DNA of 8,338 nucleotides from positions 1-8,338 of the forward strand of contig SFHY01000050.1 of the NCBI GenBank assembly GCA_004556255.1, written 5' to 3'. Shown piece after piece: positions 1 to 6,371 of the stretch. Made by a program: the position numbers and the translations under genes. Source of the DNA: Lactobacillus delbrueckii. Its GTDB lineage: Bacteria > Bacillota > Bacilli > Lactobacillales > Lactobacillaceae. The number at the start of each line of letters is the position of its first letter. The first letter of the stretch is position 1. The notes under the pieces were generated by a model that saw only the letters and a program-made list of their open reading frames with translations, was not told the origin of the DNA and made no database searches.

Positions 1-2
1 CC

Positions 3-221
3 GCGAATATCTTAAGGCAGTTGAACCACTTTGATTTTCCTCAGCGTGAAACAATGTTGATCATTGGCCGGAAATTTTTAAATAATTTGATAGACTGGCA
101 AGATCCGCAAAACGAACAAAACATTTTAAAAATCATCGATTTTCTGCTCGATATGGGACTGACAATGCAAGCCAAAAATTTCTTACAAGTCTACAAAGCT
201 GTACGAAAGGCCAAGAAATGA
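3..221 (+). CDS. C-terminal end of an unidentified protein, possibly an Rgg/MutR-type regulator
   Basis: The frame is open from the first bases of the window to a TGA at 219-221. This is the last ~72 residues of a gene that begins outside the window; the TTG at 21 is only an internal codon and has no ribosome binding site. The fragment is all-helical in character (ILKIIDFLLDMGL, AKNFLQVYKAV) and ends in a basic tail, VRKAKK. The spacing of hydrophobic residues, with a Trp in the middle, recalls the helical-repeat C-terminus of Rgg/GadR/MutR regulators, but no diagnostic motif is present, so this is a weak guess. It is strikingly AT-rich: I counted about 34% GC over 61-180, against about 62% in a sample of scrR. 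It converges on the phosphofructokinase gene and shares a terminator with it. Confidence 0.5.
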   Translation, partial: ANILRQLNHFDFPQRETMLIIGRKFLNNLIDWQDPQNEQNILKIIDFLLDMGLTMQAKNFLQVYKAVRKAKK

Positions 222-276
222 TTAGCACAAAAAAGAGGCACTCATCTTTGTTTGATGAGTGTCTCTTTTTGCTAAT
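221..276. terminator. Long bidirectional rho-independent terminator
   Basis: A 17-bp stem (230-246 with 254-270, one G-U pair) closes a 7-base loop. The stem has A-runs on one side and T-runs on the other, so it gives a U-tract in both directions. A further 6-bp arm, ATTAGC (221-226) with GCTAAT (271-276), extends the stem past a 3-base bulge. It lies between two convergent genes and probably ends both transcripts. Confidence 0.9.
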
Positions 277-286
277 TAAGCATAAA

Positions 287-1366
287 TTACTTGTCCCCGA
301 AGGTGACGCCCATGAGGCGGGCGTTGCTTACGGTCTTGCCGTTCGGGTCAACGTACTTGAGCTTGCCGGCCGTGTCTTCCAGGGCGATAGAGTCGACTTC
401 GCCTTGCTTCAAGACAACCAGGCGGCCGAAGGACCGGTTCATGATGAGGCGGGCGCCTTCAATCCCGAAGCGGGTTGAGATTTGCCGGTCGTAGGCATCT
501 GGCCGGCCGCCCCGTTGAGCGTGGCCGATGACCGCTGTTCTGATTTCAGCGTCTGGCAGGACTTCCTGCAATTGGGCAGCGATTTCGTTAACTACGCTGG
601 CCCCGTTTCTAGCGGCAACCTTAGCCTTGTACTTCTTCTTGGACAGGGTGGCGTCTTCCTTGGAAATTGCCCCTTCAGCGGCGGCAATGACCGTGAAGCC
701 CTTGCCAGCCTTTTGTCTTTCCTTGACCTTCTTGGCTACGACATTGATGTCATAAGGAATTTCCGGCAAAAGAATGACTTCGCTGCCAGCAGCCAGGCCA
801 GCAGCCAGGGTAATATGGCCGACCTTGTGGCCCATGACTTCGACGACGAAGACCCGGGAGTGGCTTTGAGCAGTAGTGTGAATGTCGTCCAGGTATCTGG
901 TGGCAATGTCAATGGCGCTTTGGAAACCGAAGGTGTAGTCAGTCCCCCAAGTGTCATTGTCGATGGTCTTTGGCAGGCCGATCACGTTTAAGCCTTCTTG
1001 GGCCAGCATGTTGGCTGACTTAAGTGACCCGTTGCCGCCCAAAACAGCCAAAGCGTCCAGGTTGAGCTTCTTGTAGGTCTTCTTCATGGCGGCTACCTTG
1101 TCAAAGCCGTCAACGATGACCCGCATTTCCTTGAATGGCTGGCGGGAAGTGCCCAGAATCGTCCCGCCTTGGTTGATGATGCCGGAGAAGTCCCGCGGCT
1201 TCATCTTGACGTAGTCTTCATGCATCAAGCCGTAGTATCCCCGCTTGAAACCGATGATTTCCACGTCATCGACACAGTTGTAAAGGGTCTTGGCCAGGCC
1301 CCGCATGGTCGCGTTGAGCGCCTGGCAGTCGCCGCCGCTCGTCAAAATACCAACTCGTAAAGTCAT
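287..1366 (-). CDS. 6-phosphofructokinase, non-classical (mixed-substrate/group III-like) type
   Basis: This cytoplasmic glycolytic enzyme phosphorylates fructose-6-phosphate to fructose-1,6-bisphosphate. Its 359 residues exceed the ~320 of classical bacterial PfkA. Visible motifs are the N-terminal nucleotide loop TSGGDCQALNA (9-19), GGNGS (110-114), PKTIDND (132-138) with catalytic Asp136, SHSR (168-171), EVMGHK (176-181) and RTAVIGHAQRGG (276-287); the two Arg match the substrate-binding R162 and R243 of E. coli PfkA. Gly113 matches E. coli Gly104, which favours ATP over pyrophosphate, while Lys133 is the lysine found in group III and PPi enzymes. The Asp103 position is Asn112. From memory, GGNG and MGHK together also occur in clostridial and coriobacterial homologues. 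The ATG has GGGGAGG nine bases upstream. The gene lies downstream of scrA on the same strand but has its own promoter region. ATP as donor is inferred, not shown. Confidence 0.93.
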   Translation of the reverse strand: MTLRVGILTSGGDCQALNATMRGLAKTLYNCVDDVEIIGFKRGYYGLMHEDYVKMKPRDFSGIINQGGTILGTSRQPFKEMRVIVDGFDKVAAMKKTYKKLNLDALAVLGGNGSLKSANMLAQEGLNVIGLPKTIDNDTWGTDYTFGFQSAIDIATRYLDDIHTTAQSHSRVFVVEVMGHKVGHITLAAGLAAGSEVILLPEIPYDINVVAKKVKERQKAGKGFTVIAAAEGAISKEDATLSKKKYKAKVAARNGASVVNEIAAQLQEVLPDAEIRTAVIGHAQRGGRPDAYDRQISTRFGIEGARLIMNRSFGRLVVLKQGEVDSIALEDTAGKLKYVDPNGKTVSNARLMGVTFGDK

Positions 1367-1411
1367 GCTTAAATTCCTCCCCGTGCTAAACAGTTCTCTA
1401 AAATTTGGTTT

Positions 1412-1440
1412 AATTTAAATCTTAGTCATGTACCTGCCAA
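1412..1440 (-). promoter_or_regulatory. Candidate promoter for the phosphofructokinase gene
   Basis: Read on the minus strand, TTGGCA (1435-1440) is followed after 17 bases by TAAATT (1412-1417), about 46 bp upstream of the ATG. A second candidate lies further upstream: TTGACA (1488-1493), 17 bases, then TTCAAT (1465-1470), with the perfect palindrome ATTCATGAAT (1474-1483) in its spacer. The surrounding 1390-1500 stretch is AT-rich and contains no gene. I cannot tell which promoter is used. Confidence 0.45.
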
Positions 1441-1505
1441 GATGCAAGCAGATTTTTTAATCTAATTGAAAAAATTCATGAATATCTTGTCAAATGGAAA
1501 TTAGT

Positions 1506-1535
1506 AAAGAAAAAGCAGCCCAGGCAGGGCTGCTT
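1506..1535 (-). terminator. Rho-independent terminator of scrA
   Basis: AAGCAGCCC (1513-1521) and GGGCTGCTT (1527-1535) form a perfect 9-bp stem around a 5-base loop. On the minus strand it is followed by a T-rich run (complement of 1506-1514). It lies 25 bases past the scrA stop and uncouples scrA from the downstream phosphofructokinase gene. Confidence 0.92.
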
Positions 1536-1559
1536 CATGGTAGGTGTAGTAGTTTTTGA

Positions 1560-3506
1560 TTAGTGAGCAGTTAAAGCAATCAAGTTGTCGCCGTGCTTAA
1601 CGTCAGTTGCTTCAACCCGGGCCACTTCATTGTATGAAGGGGTGTTGGTGATAACAACCATGACAGTGGTGTCGTAGCCGGCAGCCTTGACGGCATCCAG
1701 GTCGACTTCACCGATCTTGTCGCCCTTTTCAATGTGCTGGCCTTGAGTGACCAGGGACTTGAAGTGCTGGCCGTTCAAGTTGACCGTGTCCAGACCGATG
1801 TGGATCAGGACTTCGGCACCGTCGTCAGACTTCAGGCCATAAGCGTGGCCAGTCTTGTAAGCAACGGAAACAGTACCGGTAACTGGAGCGTAGACATTGC
1901 CGTCGCTAGGAACGATGGCTGCCCCGTTACCCATGAGCTTCTGGGAGAAGACTTCGTCATTTACGGCTGACAGGTCTTCAGAAACGCCGTCTACAGGTGC
2001 CAGAACTACTTCGTCTTCCAGACCAGCAGTCTTGGCAGCTTCAACTTGTTGTTCAGCTGGAACTTCAGTTTCAGCGCTAACGCTGGATTCGCCTTCAACG
2101 CTGGCAACTTCTTCCTTCAAGTGGCTCTTGCCCCAGAAGAAGGTCAGAGCAAAGGCAATAGCGAAGGAAACAAGTTCACAGACAACGTACATTGGGATGG
2201 TCTTTGGGTAGATGGACAGGAAGCCCAGGAAACCGGCAGAACCAAGGGATGCGGCTTCAACGTGCAGCAGACCTGCAAGGGCTGAAGCAACACCGGACCC
2301 GATCAGGGCGCAGAAGAATGGGAAGCGGTACTTCAAGTTAACCCCGAAGAGGGCTGGTTCGGTGATCCCCAAGAGGGCAGAAACACCGGCTGATGAAGAC
2401 AGACCCTTCATCTTTTCGTTCTTAGTCAAGAACCAAATTGCGAAAGTTGCGGCACCTTGAGCAACGTTGGCCATGGAAGCAACAACGAAGATAAAGTCGC
2501 CCGCGCCCTTGCCGGCAGCGAAGGCAGCCAGCAATTGAGTTTCGATGGCCGGGAAGCTTTGGTGCAAACCGGTCATAACGATGGCTGAGTAGCAAAGACC
2601 GAACAGACCCATGCCGATGAAGCCAGCAGTGTCGTACAGCCATACGAAGCCGTTGGTGATCCAGTCAGAAACGGTCTTCATCACTGGCCCGACGATGGTG
2701 AAAGTCAGGAAGCCAGTGATCATGATTGACAGAAGCGGGGTAAAGGTAAAGTCAACCGCGCTTGGCAGGACCTTGTGCAGCTTCTTTTCCAAGAAGGCTA
2801 AGATCCAGATGGCTGCCAGGACTGGAATAACTTGGTATTGGTAGTTGGTTTGCGCTACGTGCAAGCCGAAGATGTTCCAGTAGTGGTCTGCACCAGCCAG
2901 CTGCGGGGTGGTCATGATCAAGCCCATTGCAGCCCCGAGGAATTGGTTGGCCCCGAAGCGCTTAGCGGCGGAAATACCGACCAGAACCGGCAGGAACATG
3001 AATGGGGCAGCTGACATCAGTTGGATCATGTCAGACAGGCCCTTGATGGCTGGGTTGATTTGCACCAGGGACTTAGGCCCGAACAGGCCAGGGCTGGTGA
3101 AGAAGTTGTTCAAGGCCATCAGCAAACCACCCGCAACCAGGGCTGGGATGATTGGCACGAAGATGTCACTCAAAAGCTTGATGAAGGCCATGACAGGGTT
3201 GACCTTCTTGCCGCTGGCGGCGATCTTCTTCAAGTCGTCGGTAGAAACTTCGGACAGGCCGGTTAGCTTGATCAATTCGCTGTAGACGTTGTCAACGTCA
3301 CCAGGCCCGATGATAACTTGGTATTGGCCGTCAGTCTTGAAGGTCCCCTTAACGTCGGGATCCTTGTCCAAGGCTGCTTGGTCGATCTTGGTATCGTCTT
3401 TTAAGACTAAACGCAGACGAGTTGCACAGTGGGCAGCGGCTACCAGGTTGTCTTCACCTACGGCAGCGATCACCCGCTTGGCAACTGCATTGTAATTCAT
3501 TGCCAC
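1560..3506 (-). CDS. scrA: Sucrose-specific PTS permease, fused IIBCA (ScrA)
   Basis: This membrane protein takes up sucrose and phosphorylates it to sucrose-6-phosphate, drawing phosphate from PEP through EI and HPr. Counting from the GTG at 3506 it has 648 residues. The IIB domain (about 1-85) carries the phosphocysteine Cys27 in HCATRLRL. The hydrophobic IIC transporter (about 102-460) contains GITEPALFG near 380-388, the glucose/sucrose-family signature. An acidic, Glu/Ala/Ser-rich linker (about 465-505) leads to a IIA domain with His554 (TGHAYG) and the phosphohistidine His569 (VLIHIGLDTVNL). With IIA fused, it needs no separate IIA partner. Three in-frame starts exist: GTG 3515, GTG 3506 and ATG 3500. 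AAGGAG (3517-3522) is well spaced only for 3506; homologues usually begin near the ATG. Sucrose rather than trehalose is inferred from the divergent scrB-scrR. Confidence 0.95.
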   Translation of the reverse strand: MAMNYNAVAKRVIAAVGEDNLVAAAHCATRLRLVLKDDTKIDQAALDKDPDVKGTFKTDGQYQVIIGPGDVDNVYSELIKLTGLSEVSTDDLKKIAASGKKVNPVMAFIKLLSDIFVPIIPALVAGGLLMALNNFFTSPGLFGPKSLVQINPAIKGLSDMIQLMSAAPFMFLPVLVGISAAKRFGANQFLGAAMGLIMTTPQLAGADHYWNIFGLHVAQTNYQYQVIPVLAAIWILAFLEKKLHKVLPSAVDFTFTPLLSIMITGFLTFTIVGPVMKTVSDWITNGFVWLYDTAGFIGMGLFGLCYSAIVMTGLHQSFPAIETQLLAAFAAGKGAGDFIFVVASMANVAQGAATFAIWFLTKNEKMKGLSSSAGVSALLGITEPALFGVNLKYRFPFFCALIGSGVASALAGLLHVEAASLGSAGFLGFLSIYPKTIPMYVVCELVSFAIAFALTFFWGKSHLKEEVASVEGESSVSAETEVPAEQQVEAAKTAGLEDEVVLAPVDGVSEDLSAVNDEVFSQKLMGNGAAIVPSDGNVYAPVTGTVSVAYKTGHAYGLKSDDGAEVLIHIGLDTVNLNGQHFKSLVTQGQHIEKGDKIGEVDLDAVKAAGYDTTVMVVITNTPSYNEVARVEATDVKHGDNLIALTAH

Positions 3507-3528
3507 GAGAAACACTCTCCTTATCCTC

Positions 3529-3542
3529 TGAAAACGCTTTTC
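3529..3542 (-). promoter_or_regulatory. Candidate cre (CcpA) site in the scrA leader
   Basis: TGAAAACGCTTTTC matches the cre consensus TGWNANCGNTNWCA at 12 of 14 positions and has the invariant central CG. It lies between the scrA -10 box and its ribosome binding site, a place where bound CcpA would block elongating polymerase. The assignment rests on sequence match and position only. Confidence 0.5.
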
Positions 3543-3557
3543 TTTAATTCACTTAAT

Positions 3558-3586
3558 ATGATAACGGTTTCTGACGAATATGTCAA
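3558..3586 (-). promoter_or_regulatory. scrA promoter
   Basis: Read on the minus strand: a perfect -35 box TTGACA (3581-3586), a 17-base spacer and -10 TATCAT (3558-3563). The -35 hexamer is the end of the palindromic operator at 3581-3596, so repressor binding there would directly exclude RNA polymerase. Confidence 0.85.
3559..3572 (-). promoter_or_regulatory. Candidate cre (CcpA) site over the scrA -10 region
   Basis: TGATAACGGTTTCT matches TGWNANCGNTNWCA at 13 of 14 positions, read on either strand. It covers most of the scrA -10 box and part of the spacer, so binding would repress initiation. LacI-family sites resemble each other, so a ScrR site is the alternative reading. Confidence 0.5.
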
Positions 3587-3596
3587 TCGTTTGACA
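3581..3596. promoter_or_regulatory. Palindromic operator O1, probably bound by ScrR
   Basis: TGTCAATCGTTTGACA has perfect TGTCAA/TTGACA arms around a central TCGT. Its reverse complement matches the second operator (3637-3652) at 14 of 16 bases. The CG-centred palindrome is the form bound by LacI-family regulators, and scrR is encoded next to it. One arm doubles as the scrA -35 box. Confidence 0.8.
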
Positions 3597-3636
3597 GAAA
3601 ATATTTTATAAAAGTTCTGTTAACCCAAAAAGAGCC

Positions 3637-3652
3637 TGTTAACCGTTTGACA
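3637..3652. promoter_or_regulatory. Palindromic operator O2, probably bound by ScrR
   Basis: TGTTAACCGTTTGACA is the inverted counterpart of the operator at 3581-3596; the two centres are 56 bp apart. Its right arm, TTGACA (3647-3652), is the scrB -35 box. The nine bases CTGTTAACC that begin at 3636 also occur at 3617-3625, which could be an auxiliary half-site. Confidence 0.78.
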
Positions 3653-3675
3653 TGTTAGCGCTTCAACCATAAAAT
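3647..3675 (+). promoter_or_regulatory. scrB-scrR promoter
   Basis: A perfect -35 TTGACA (3647-3652), a 17-base spacer and -10 TAAAAT (3670-3675). It predicts a start near 3682 and a leader of about 100 bases before the scrB ATG. The -35 lies inside operator O2 and the spacer holds a cre-like site. Confidence 0.82.
3653..3666. promoter_or_regulatory. Candidate cre (CcpA) site in the scrB promoter spacer
   Basis: TGTTAGCGCTTCAA matches TGWNANCGNTNWCA at 12 of 14 positions with an intact AGCGCT core. It abuts operator O2 and fills most of the spacer between the scrB -35 and -10 boxes, so occupation would shut the promoter. Confidence 0.5.
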
Positions 3676-3763
3676 AGAAGATGATAGAGTGCGGATTATT
3701 CAGATCTTTTTGCGTGATAATAATCTGGCAAATGAAGCTAAAAATTAAAAGAAGAGATTAGTG

Positions 3764-3784
3764 ATTAAGCGGAGGTTGCTTAAT
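3764..3784 (+). promoter_or_regulatory. Hairpin presenting the scrB ribosome binding site
   Basis: ATTAAGC (3764-3770) and GCTTAAT (3778-3784) are a perfect 7-bp inverted repeat. The 7-base loop GGAGGTT (3771-3777) contains the Shine-Dalgarno sequence, and the ATG (3785) follows the stem directly. The GGAGG, nine bases from that ATG, also decides the start: an upstream in-frame GTG at 3761 has no ribosome binding site. Confidence 0.6.
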
Positions 3785-5242
3785 ATGGAATGGACAAGAG
3801 AAAAAAGATATCTTCCTTATGAGAAATGGGATGCCAAGACTTTGCTTGAGCTGCAGAGCCAGGCAGCCCGGTCAGACTACCAATTGCACTACCACATCCG
3901 GCCAACTTCTGGCTTATTGAACGACCCTAACGGCTTTTCCTACTATAATGGCCGCTGGCAGGTCTTCTACCAGGCTTACCCATTTGGGGCAGTGCATGGT
4001 TTGAAGTCCTGGGTGCACTTGACCAGTTCCGACCTGGTTCACTGGGAAAACCTGGGCGAAGCGGTTTACGCCGACACCCCGCTGGACAGCCACGGGGCCT
4101 ATTCCGGCTCAGCCAGAGCAATTGGCGACAAGCTTTTTCTGATGTACACGGGCAATGTCCGCGACGAAAACTGGGTTCGCCATTCTTACCAGGTTGGGGC
4201 CTGGATGGATGAAGCTGGGAAAGTTACTAAGCTGGAGACGCCTTTGATCAACGCGCCAGAGTATGTGACTGAACACTTCCGTGACCCGCAGATCTTAGAG
4301 CACGGCGGCAAGTACTACGCTATTCTGGGTGCCCAAGACAAGGAGACCAAGGCCGGCAAGATCAGCCTTTATAAGGCAGATGCTGTAACTGGTCCATGGC
4401 AGGACCTGGGCTATGTTGACCTGCCAGACATGGGTTATATGGTTGAATGCCCGAACCTGGTCTTCGTTGATGGCAAGCCGGTCTTCATCTTCTGTCCGCA
4501 GGGTTTGGATAAGAACGTGACCGACTACCAGAATGTCTACCCGAACATGTACTGGGTTGGGGAAAGCTTCGACTTTGAGACCGGCCACTTTGAAACTAAA
4601 CAGAAGGCGCCGATCAACTTGGACGGGGGCTTTGACGTTTACGCCACTCAAGCTTTCAACGCGCCAGACGGCTATGCTTACGCCATCAGCTGGGTTGGCC
4701 TGCCGGATATGACTTACCCAAGCGATAAGGAAGGCTGGGCTAACTGCTTGAGCCAGGTCAAGCGCTTGTCTTTAAAGCACGGCCGCTTGCTCCAAAAGCC
4801 GGTCAAGGCCATGAAGAGCCTGCGCGGGGCCGAAGAAGACTTCACCGGCGATTTGGCATTTGACGCCGGCGCGCAGAGCGAACTGAAGCTGACCATTAAG
4901 CAGGGGCAGAAGGGCAAGCTGCTTTTGGCGGCTGATGAAGAAGGGCAAAATGGTATCAAGCTCTGCTTCAATACTGGCAAGCATGCCCGCTTAACGGTTG
5001 ACCGGGGTGAATGCGGTAAGGCTGTCAACCCTGACTACGGGACGAGCCGGACGGTGAAGCTGCCAGCTGGGGAAGACCTGGACTTGCGGGTCTTCATGGA
5101 CCACTCTCTCTTTGAGATTTTTGTCAACGGCGGCGAAGAAGTCATCACGGGGAGATTTTTCACCCAAAATGGACAAACTTTTGTTAAGATGGATAGTGAT
5201 GTTGACTACCAGGCCAAGACTTGGCGGTTAAAGGATATGTAG
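3785..5242 (+). CDS. scrB: Sucrose-6-phosphate hydrolase (GH32 beta-fructofuranosidase)
   Basis: This cytoplasmic enzyme cleaves the sucrose-6-phosphate delivered by ScrA into glucose-6-phosphate and fructose. It has 485 residues, normal for bacterial GH32 invertases. No signal peptide is visible, which fits an intracellular phosphorylated substrate. The three GH32 catalytic motifs are present: LLNDPNG (44-50) with nucleophile Asp47, FRDP (165-168) with transition-state stabiliser Asp167, and ECP (221-223) with acid/base Glu221. GAYSGSA (104-110) is another family landmark. After the five-bladed propeller comes a C-terminal beta-sandwich (about 370-485) with the typical FMDHSLFEIFVNGG. The ATG at 3785 is preferred because GGAGG lies nine bases upstream. 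The stop is 22 bases before scrR with no terminator between, so the two form an operon. Confidence 0.97.
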   Translation: MEWTREKRYLPYEKWDAKTLLELQSQAARSDYQLHYHIRPTSGLLNDPNGFSYYNGRWQVFYQAYPFGAVHGLKSWVHLTSSDLVHWENLGEAVYADTPLDSHGAYSGSARAIGDKLFLMYTGNVRDENWVRHSYQVGAWMDEAGKVTKLETPLINAPEYVTEHFRDPQILEHGGKYYAILGAQDKETKAGKISLYKADAVTGPWQDLGYVDLPDMGYMVECPNLVFVDGKPVFIFCPQGLDKNVTDYQNVYPNMYWVGESFDFETGHFETKQKAPINLDGGFDVYATQAFNAPDGYAYAISWVGLPDMTYPSDKEGWANCLSQVKRLSLKHGRLLQKPVKAMKSLRGAEEDFTGDLAFDAGAQSELKLTIKQGQKGKLLLAADEEGQNGIKLCFNTGKHARLTVDRGECGKAVNPDYGTSRTVKLPAGEDLDLRVFMDHSLFEIFVNGGEEVITGRFFTQNGQTFVKMDSDVDYQAKTWRLKDM

Positions 5243-5252
5243 GAGAGCAGAA

Positions 5253-5258
5253 GAGGGG
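5253..5258 (+). promoter_or_regulatory. scrR ribosome binding site that decides the start
   Basis: GAGGGG is directly adjacent to the ATG at 5259 but six bases from the ATG at 5265. The second spacing is workable and the first is not. An AGGAG at 5241-5245 overlaps the scrB stop and is 13 bases from the first ATG, so it is less suitable. Confidence 0.65.
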
Positions 5259-5264
5259 ATGACG

Positions 5265-6251
5265 ATGAGGCCAAAATTAACTGATGTAGCGGAGAAGGCT
5301 GGCTGCTCGCCGACGACTGTCTCGCGGGTGATCAACAACTACGGCTACATCAGCCAGAAGACCAGGGACCGGGTGTACGCGGCCATGCGGGAGCTGAACT
5401 ACCAGCCCAACACCCTGGCCCGGTCTTTGCAGGGCAAGCAGACCAAGATGATTGGGGTGATCATGCCCAGCATCACCAATCCCTTCTTCGCGGAACTGGT
5501 CGCGGCAATTGAAGACAAGCTGGAAGCGGACGGCTACAAGATGCTGCTCTGCGACGCCGGCCAGGACAGCGATAAAGAGCGGCGCTATTTGCGGATGCTG
5601 GAGGCCAACCAGGTCGACGGGATCATCGCGGGTTCACACAACCTGGGGATTGAAGAATACCAGCGCTACGGCCTGCCGATTGTGTCTTTTGACCGGGACC
5701 TGTCTGACCAGGTGCCGATCGTGACCAGTGACAACTACCAGGGCGGCTGCCTGGCTACCCAGGCCATGGTTGACGCGGGATGCGGGCATATCTACTTTGT
5801 CGGCAACCCGGTTAAAACTGGGCATCCGACCTCCCGCCGCTTTGATGGCTATGCGGACACGGTGGCCGCGGCGGGATTGACGGTGCACACGGCCCGGTCA
5901 GCCTTTTACGAGTCTCCGGCGGCTAAGGCCAGGGAACTACGGGAGCTCTTGACGACCGGGCGGAAGATCGACGGGATTTTTTGCTCAGATGACTTGACGG
6001 CCATCCTGCTTTTAAAAGAAGCTAAGAAGCTGGGGATCAGGGTGCCGGAAGACTTGAAAATTGTCGGCTTTGACGGAACCCAGCTGGTCCAAAATTATGT
6101 GCCGGAGCTGGCGACGATCGTCCAGCCGATCCCGGACCTGGCCGGGACTTTGGTCAAGCTGCTCTATGAGCGGATCGCGGACCCGGAGAAGAAACTGGCC
6201 CAAAACAGCTACCTGCTCCCGGTCAAGCTGCTTAGAAACCAGACTGTTTAA
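5265..6251 (+). CDS. scrR: LacI-family sucrose operon repressor ScrR
   Basis: A 328-residue DNA-binding repressor, predicted to control scrA and scrB-scrR. Residues 4-24 form the LacI helix-turn-helix (KLTDVAEKAGCSPTTVSRVI). The hinge helix LARSL (51-55) carries the minor-groove leucine. From about 62 onward is a periplasmic-binding-protein-like effector domain (MIGVIMPSITNPFFAEL, DGIIAGSH, IVGFDGTQL). The N-terminus closely resembles streptococcal and lactobacillal ScrR. Its likely sites are the two palindromes at 3581-3596 and 3637-3652; because scrR lies behind scrB, it would repress its own synthesis. The inducer cannot be read from the sequence; fructose, sucrose or sucrose-6-phosphate are candidates. 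I chose ATG 5265 over ATG 5259 on ribosome-site spacing and family alignment. The gene is very GC-rich (about 62% in a counted line). Confidence 0.94.
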   Translation: MRPKLTDVAEKAGCSPTTVSRVINNYGYISQKTRDRVYAAMRELNYQPNTLARSLQGKQTKMIGVIMPSITNPFFAELVAAIEDKLEADGYKMLLCDAGQDSDKERRYLRMLEANQVDGIIAGSHNLGIEEYQRYGLPIVSFDRDLSDQVPIVTSDNYQGGCLATQAMVDAGCGHIYFVGNPVKTGHPTSRRFDGYADTVAAAGLTVHTARSAFYESPAAKARELRELLTTGRKIDGIFCSDDLTAILLLKEAKKLGIRVPEDLKIVGFDGTQLVQNYVPELATIVQPIPDLAGTLVKLLYERIADPEKKLAQNSYLLPVKLLRNQTV

Positions 6252-6284
6252 GCATCTCCTGTGGGGGATGCTTTTCCTGTTTTC
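6250..6284 (+). terminator. Rho-independent terminator of scrB-scrR
   Basis: AAGCATCTCC (6250-6259) pairs with GGGGATGCTT (6264-6273), 10 bp with one G-U pair, around a TGTG loop, followed by an interrupted T-rich stretch. The stem begins inside the scrR stop codon. Confidence 0.85.
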
Positions 6285-6318
6285 GCCAGGATAATCTGTA
6301 TTTTTCCTGAAAAGTGCT

Positions 6319-6324
6319 TATAAT
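6319..6324 (+). promoter_or_regulatory. Candidate -10 box for the small membrane protein gene
   Basis: A perfect TATAAT lies 47 bases upstream of the ATG, just past the scrR terminator. No good -35 hexamer is found 16-18 bases upstream, so the promoter is weak or depends on other contacts. Confidence 0.4.
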
Positions 6325-6371
6325 AAAATTAGGAAGCAATTTTTAGTTAAAAGAAAGCTAAGGTGACAAGC

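Noticed and set aside
482..991. 169-codon plus-strand open frame opposite the phosphofructokinase gene
   Set aside because: It is antisense to a gene with full family motifs, has no ribosome binding site and resembles no protein; GC-rich codon bias opens such frames.
287..1366. Pyrophosphate-dependent phosphofructokinase
   Set aside because: The Lys of PKTIDND fits, but PPi enzymes carry Asp (GGDD or GGED) where this protein has Gly113. ATP is the more likely donor.
2908..3285. 125-codon plus-strand open frame opposite scrA
   Set aside because: It is a shadow of the conserved IIB-IIC coding sequence, without its own start signals.
287..3515. scrA and the phosphofructokinase gene as one operon
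   Set aside because: A strong terminator (1506-1535) and promoter-like sequences separate them over nearly 200 bases.
3701..3726. CAGAT/ATCTG inverted repeat in the scrB leader
   Set aside because: Only five base pairs around a long loop; expected by chance in AT-rich sequence.
3682..3784. Riboswitch or T-box in the scrB leader
   Set aside because: The leader is only about 100 bases, AT-rich, with no T-box sequence, no known aptamer core and no terminator stem. Only the short hairpin at its end stands out.
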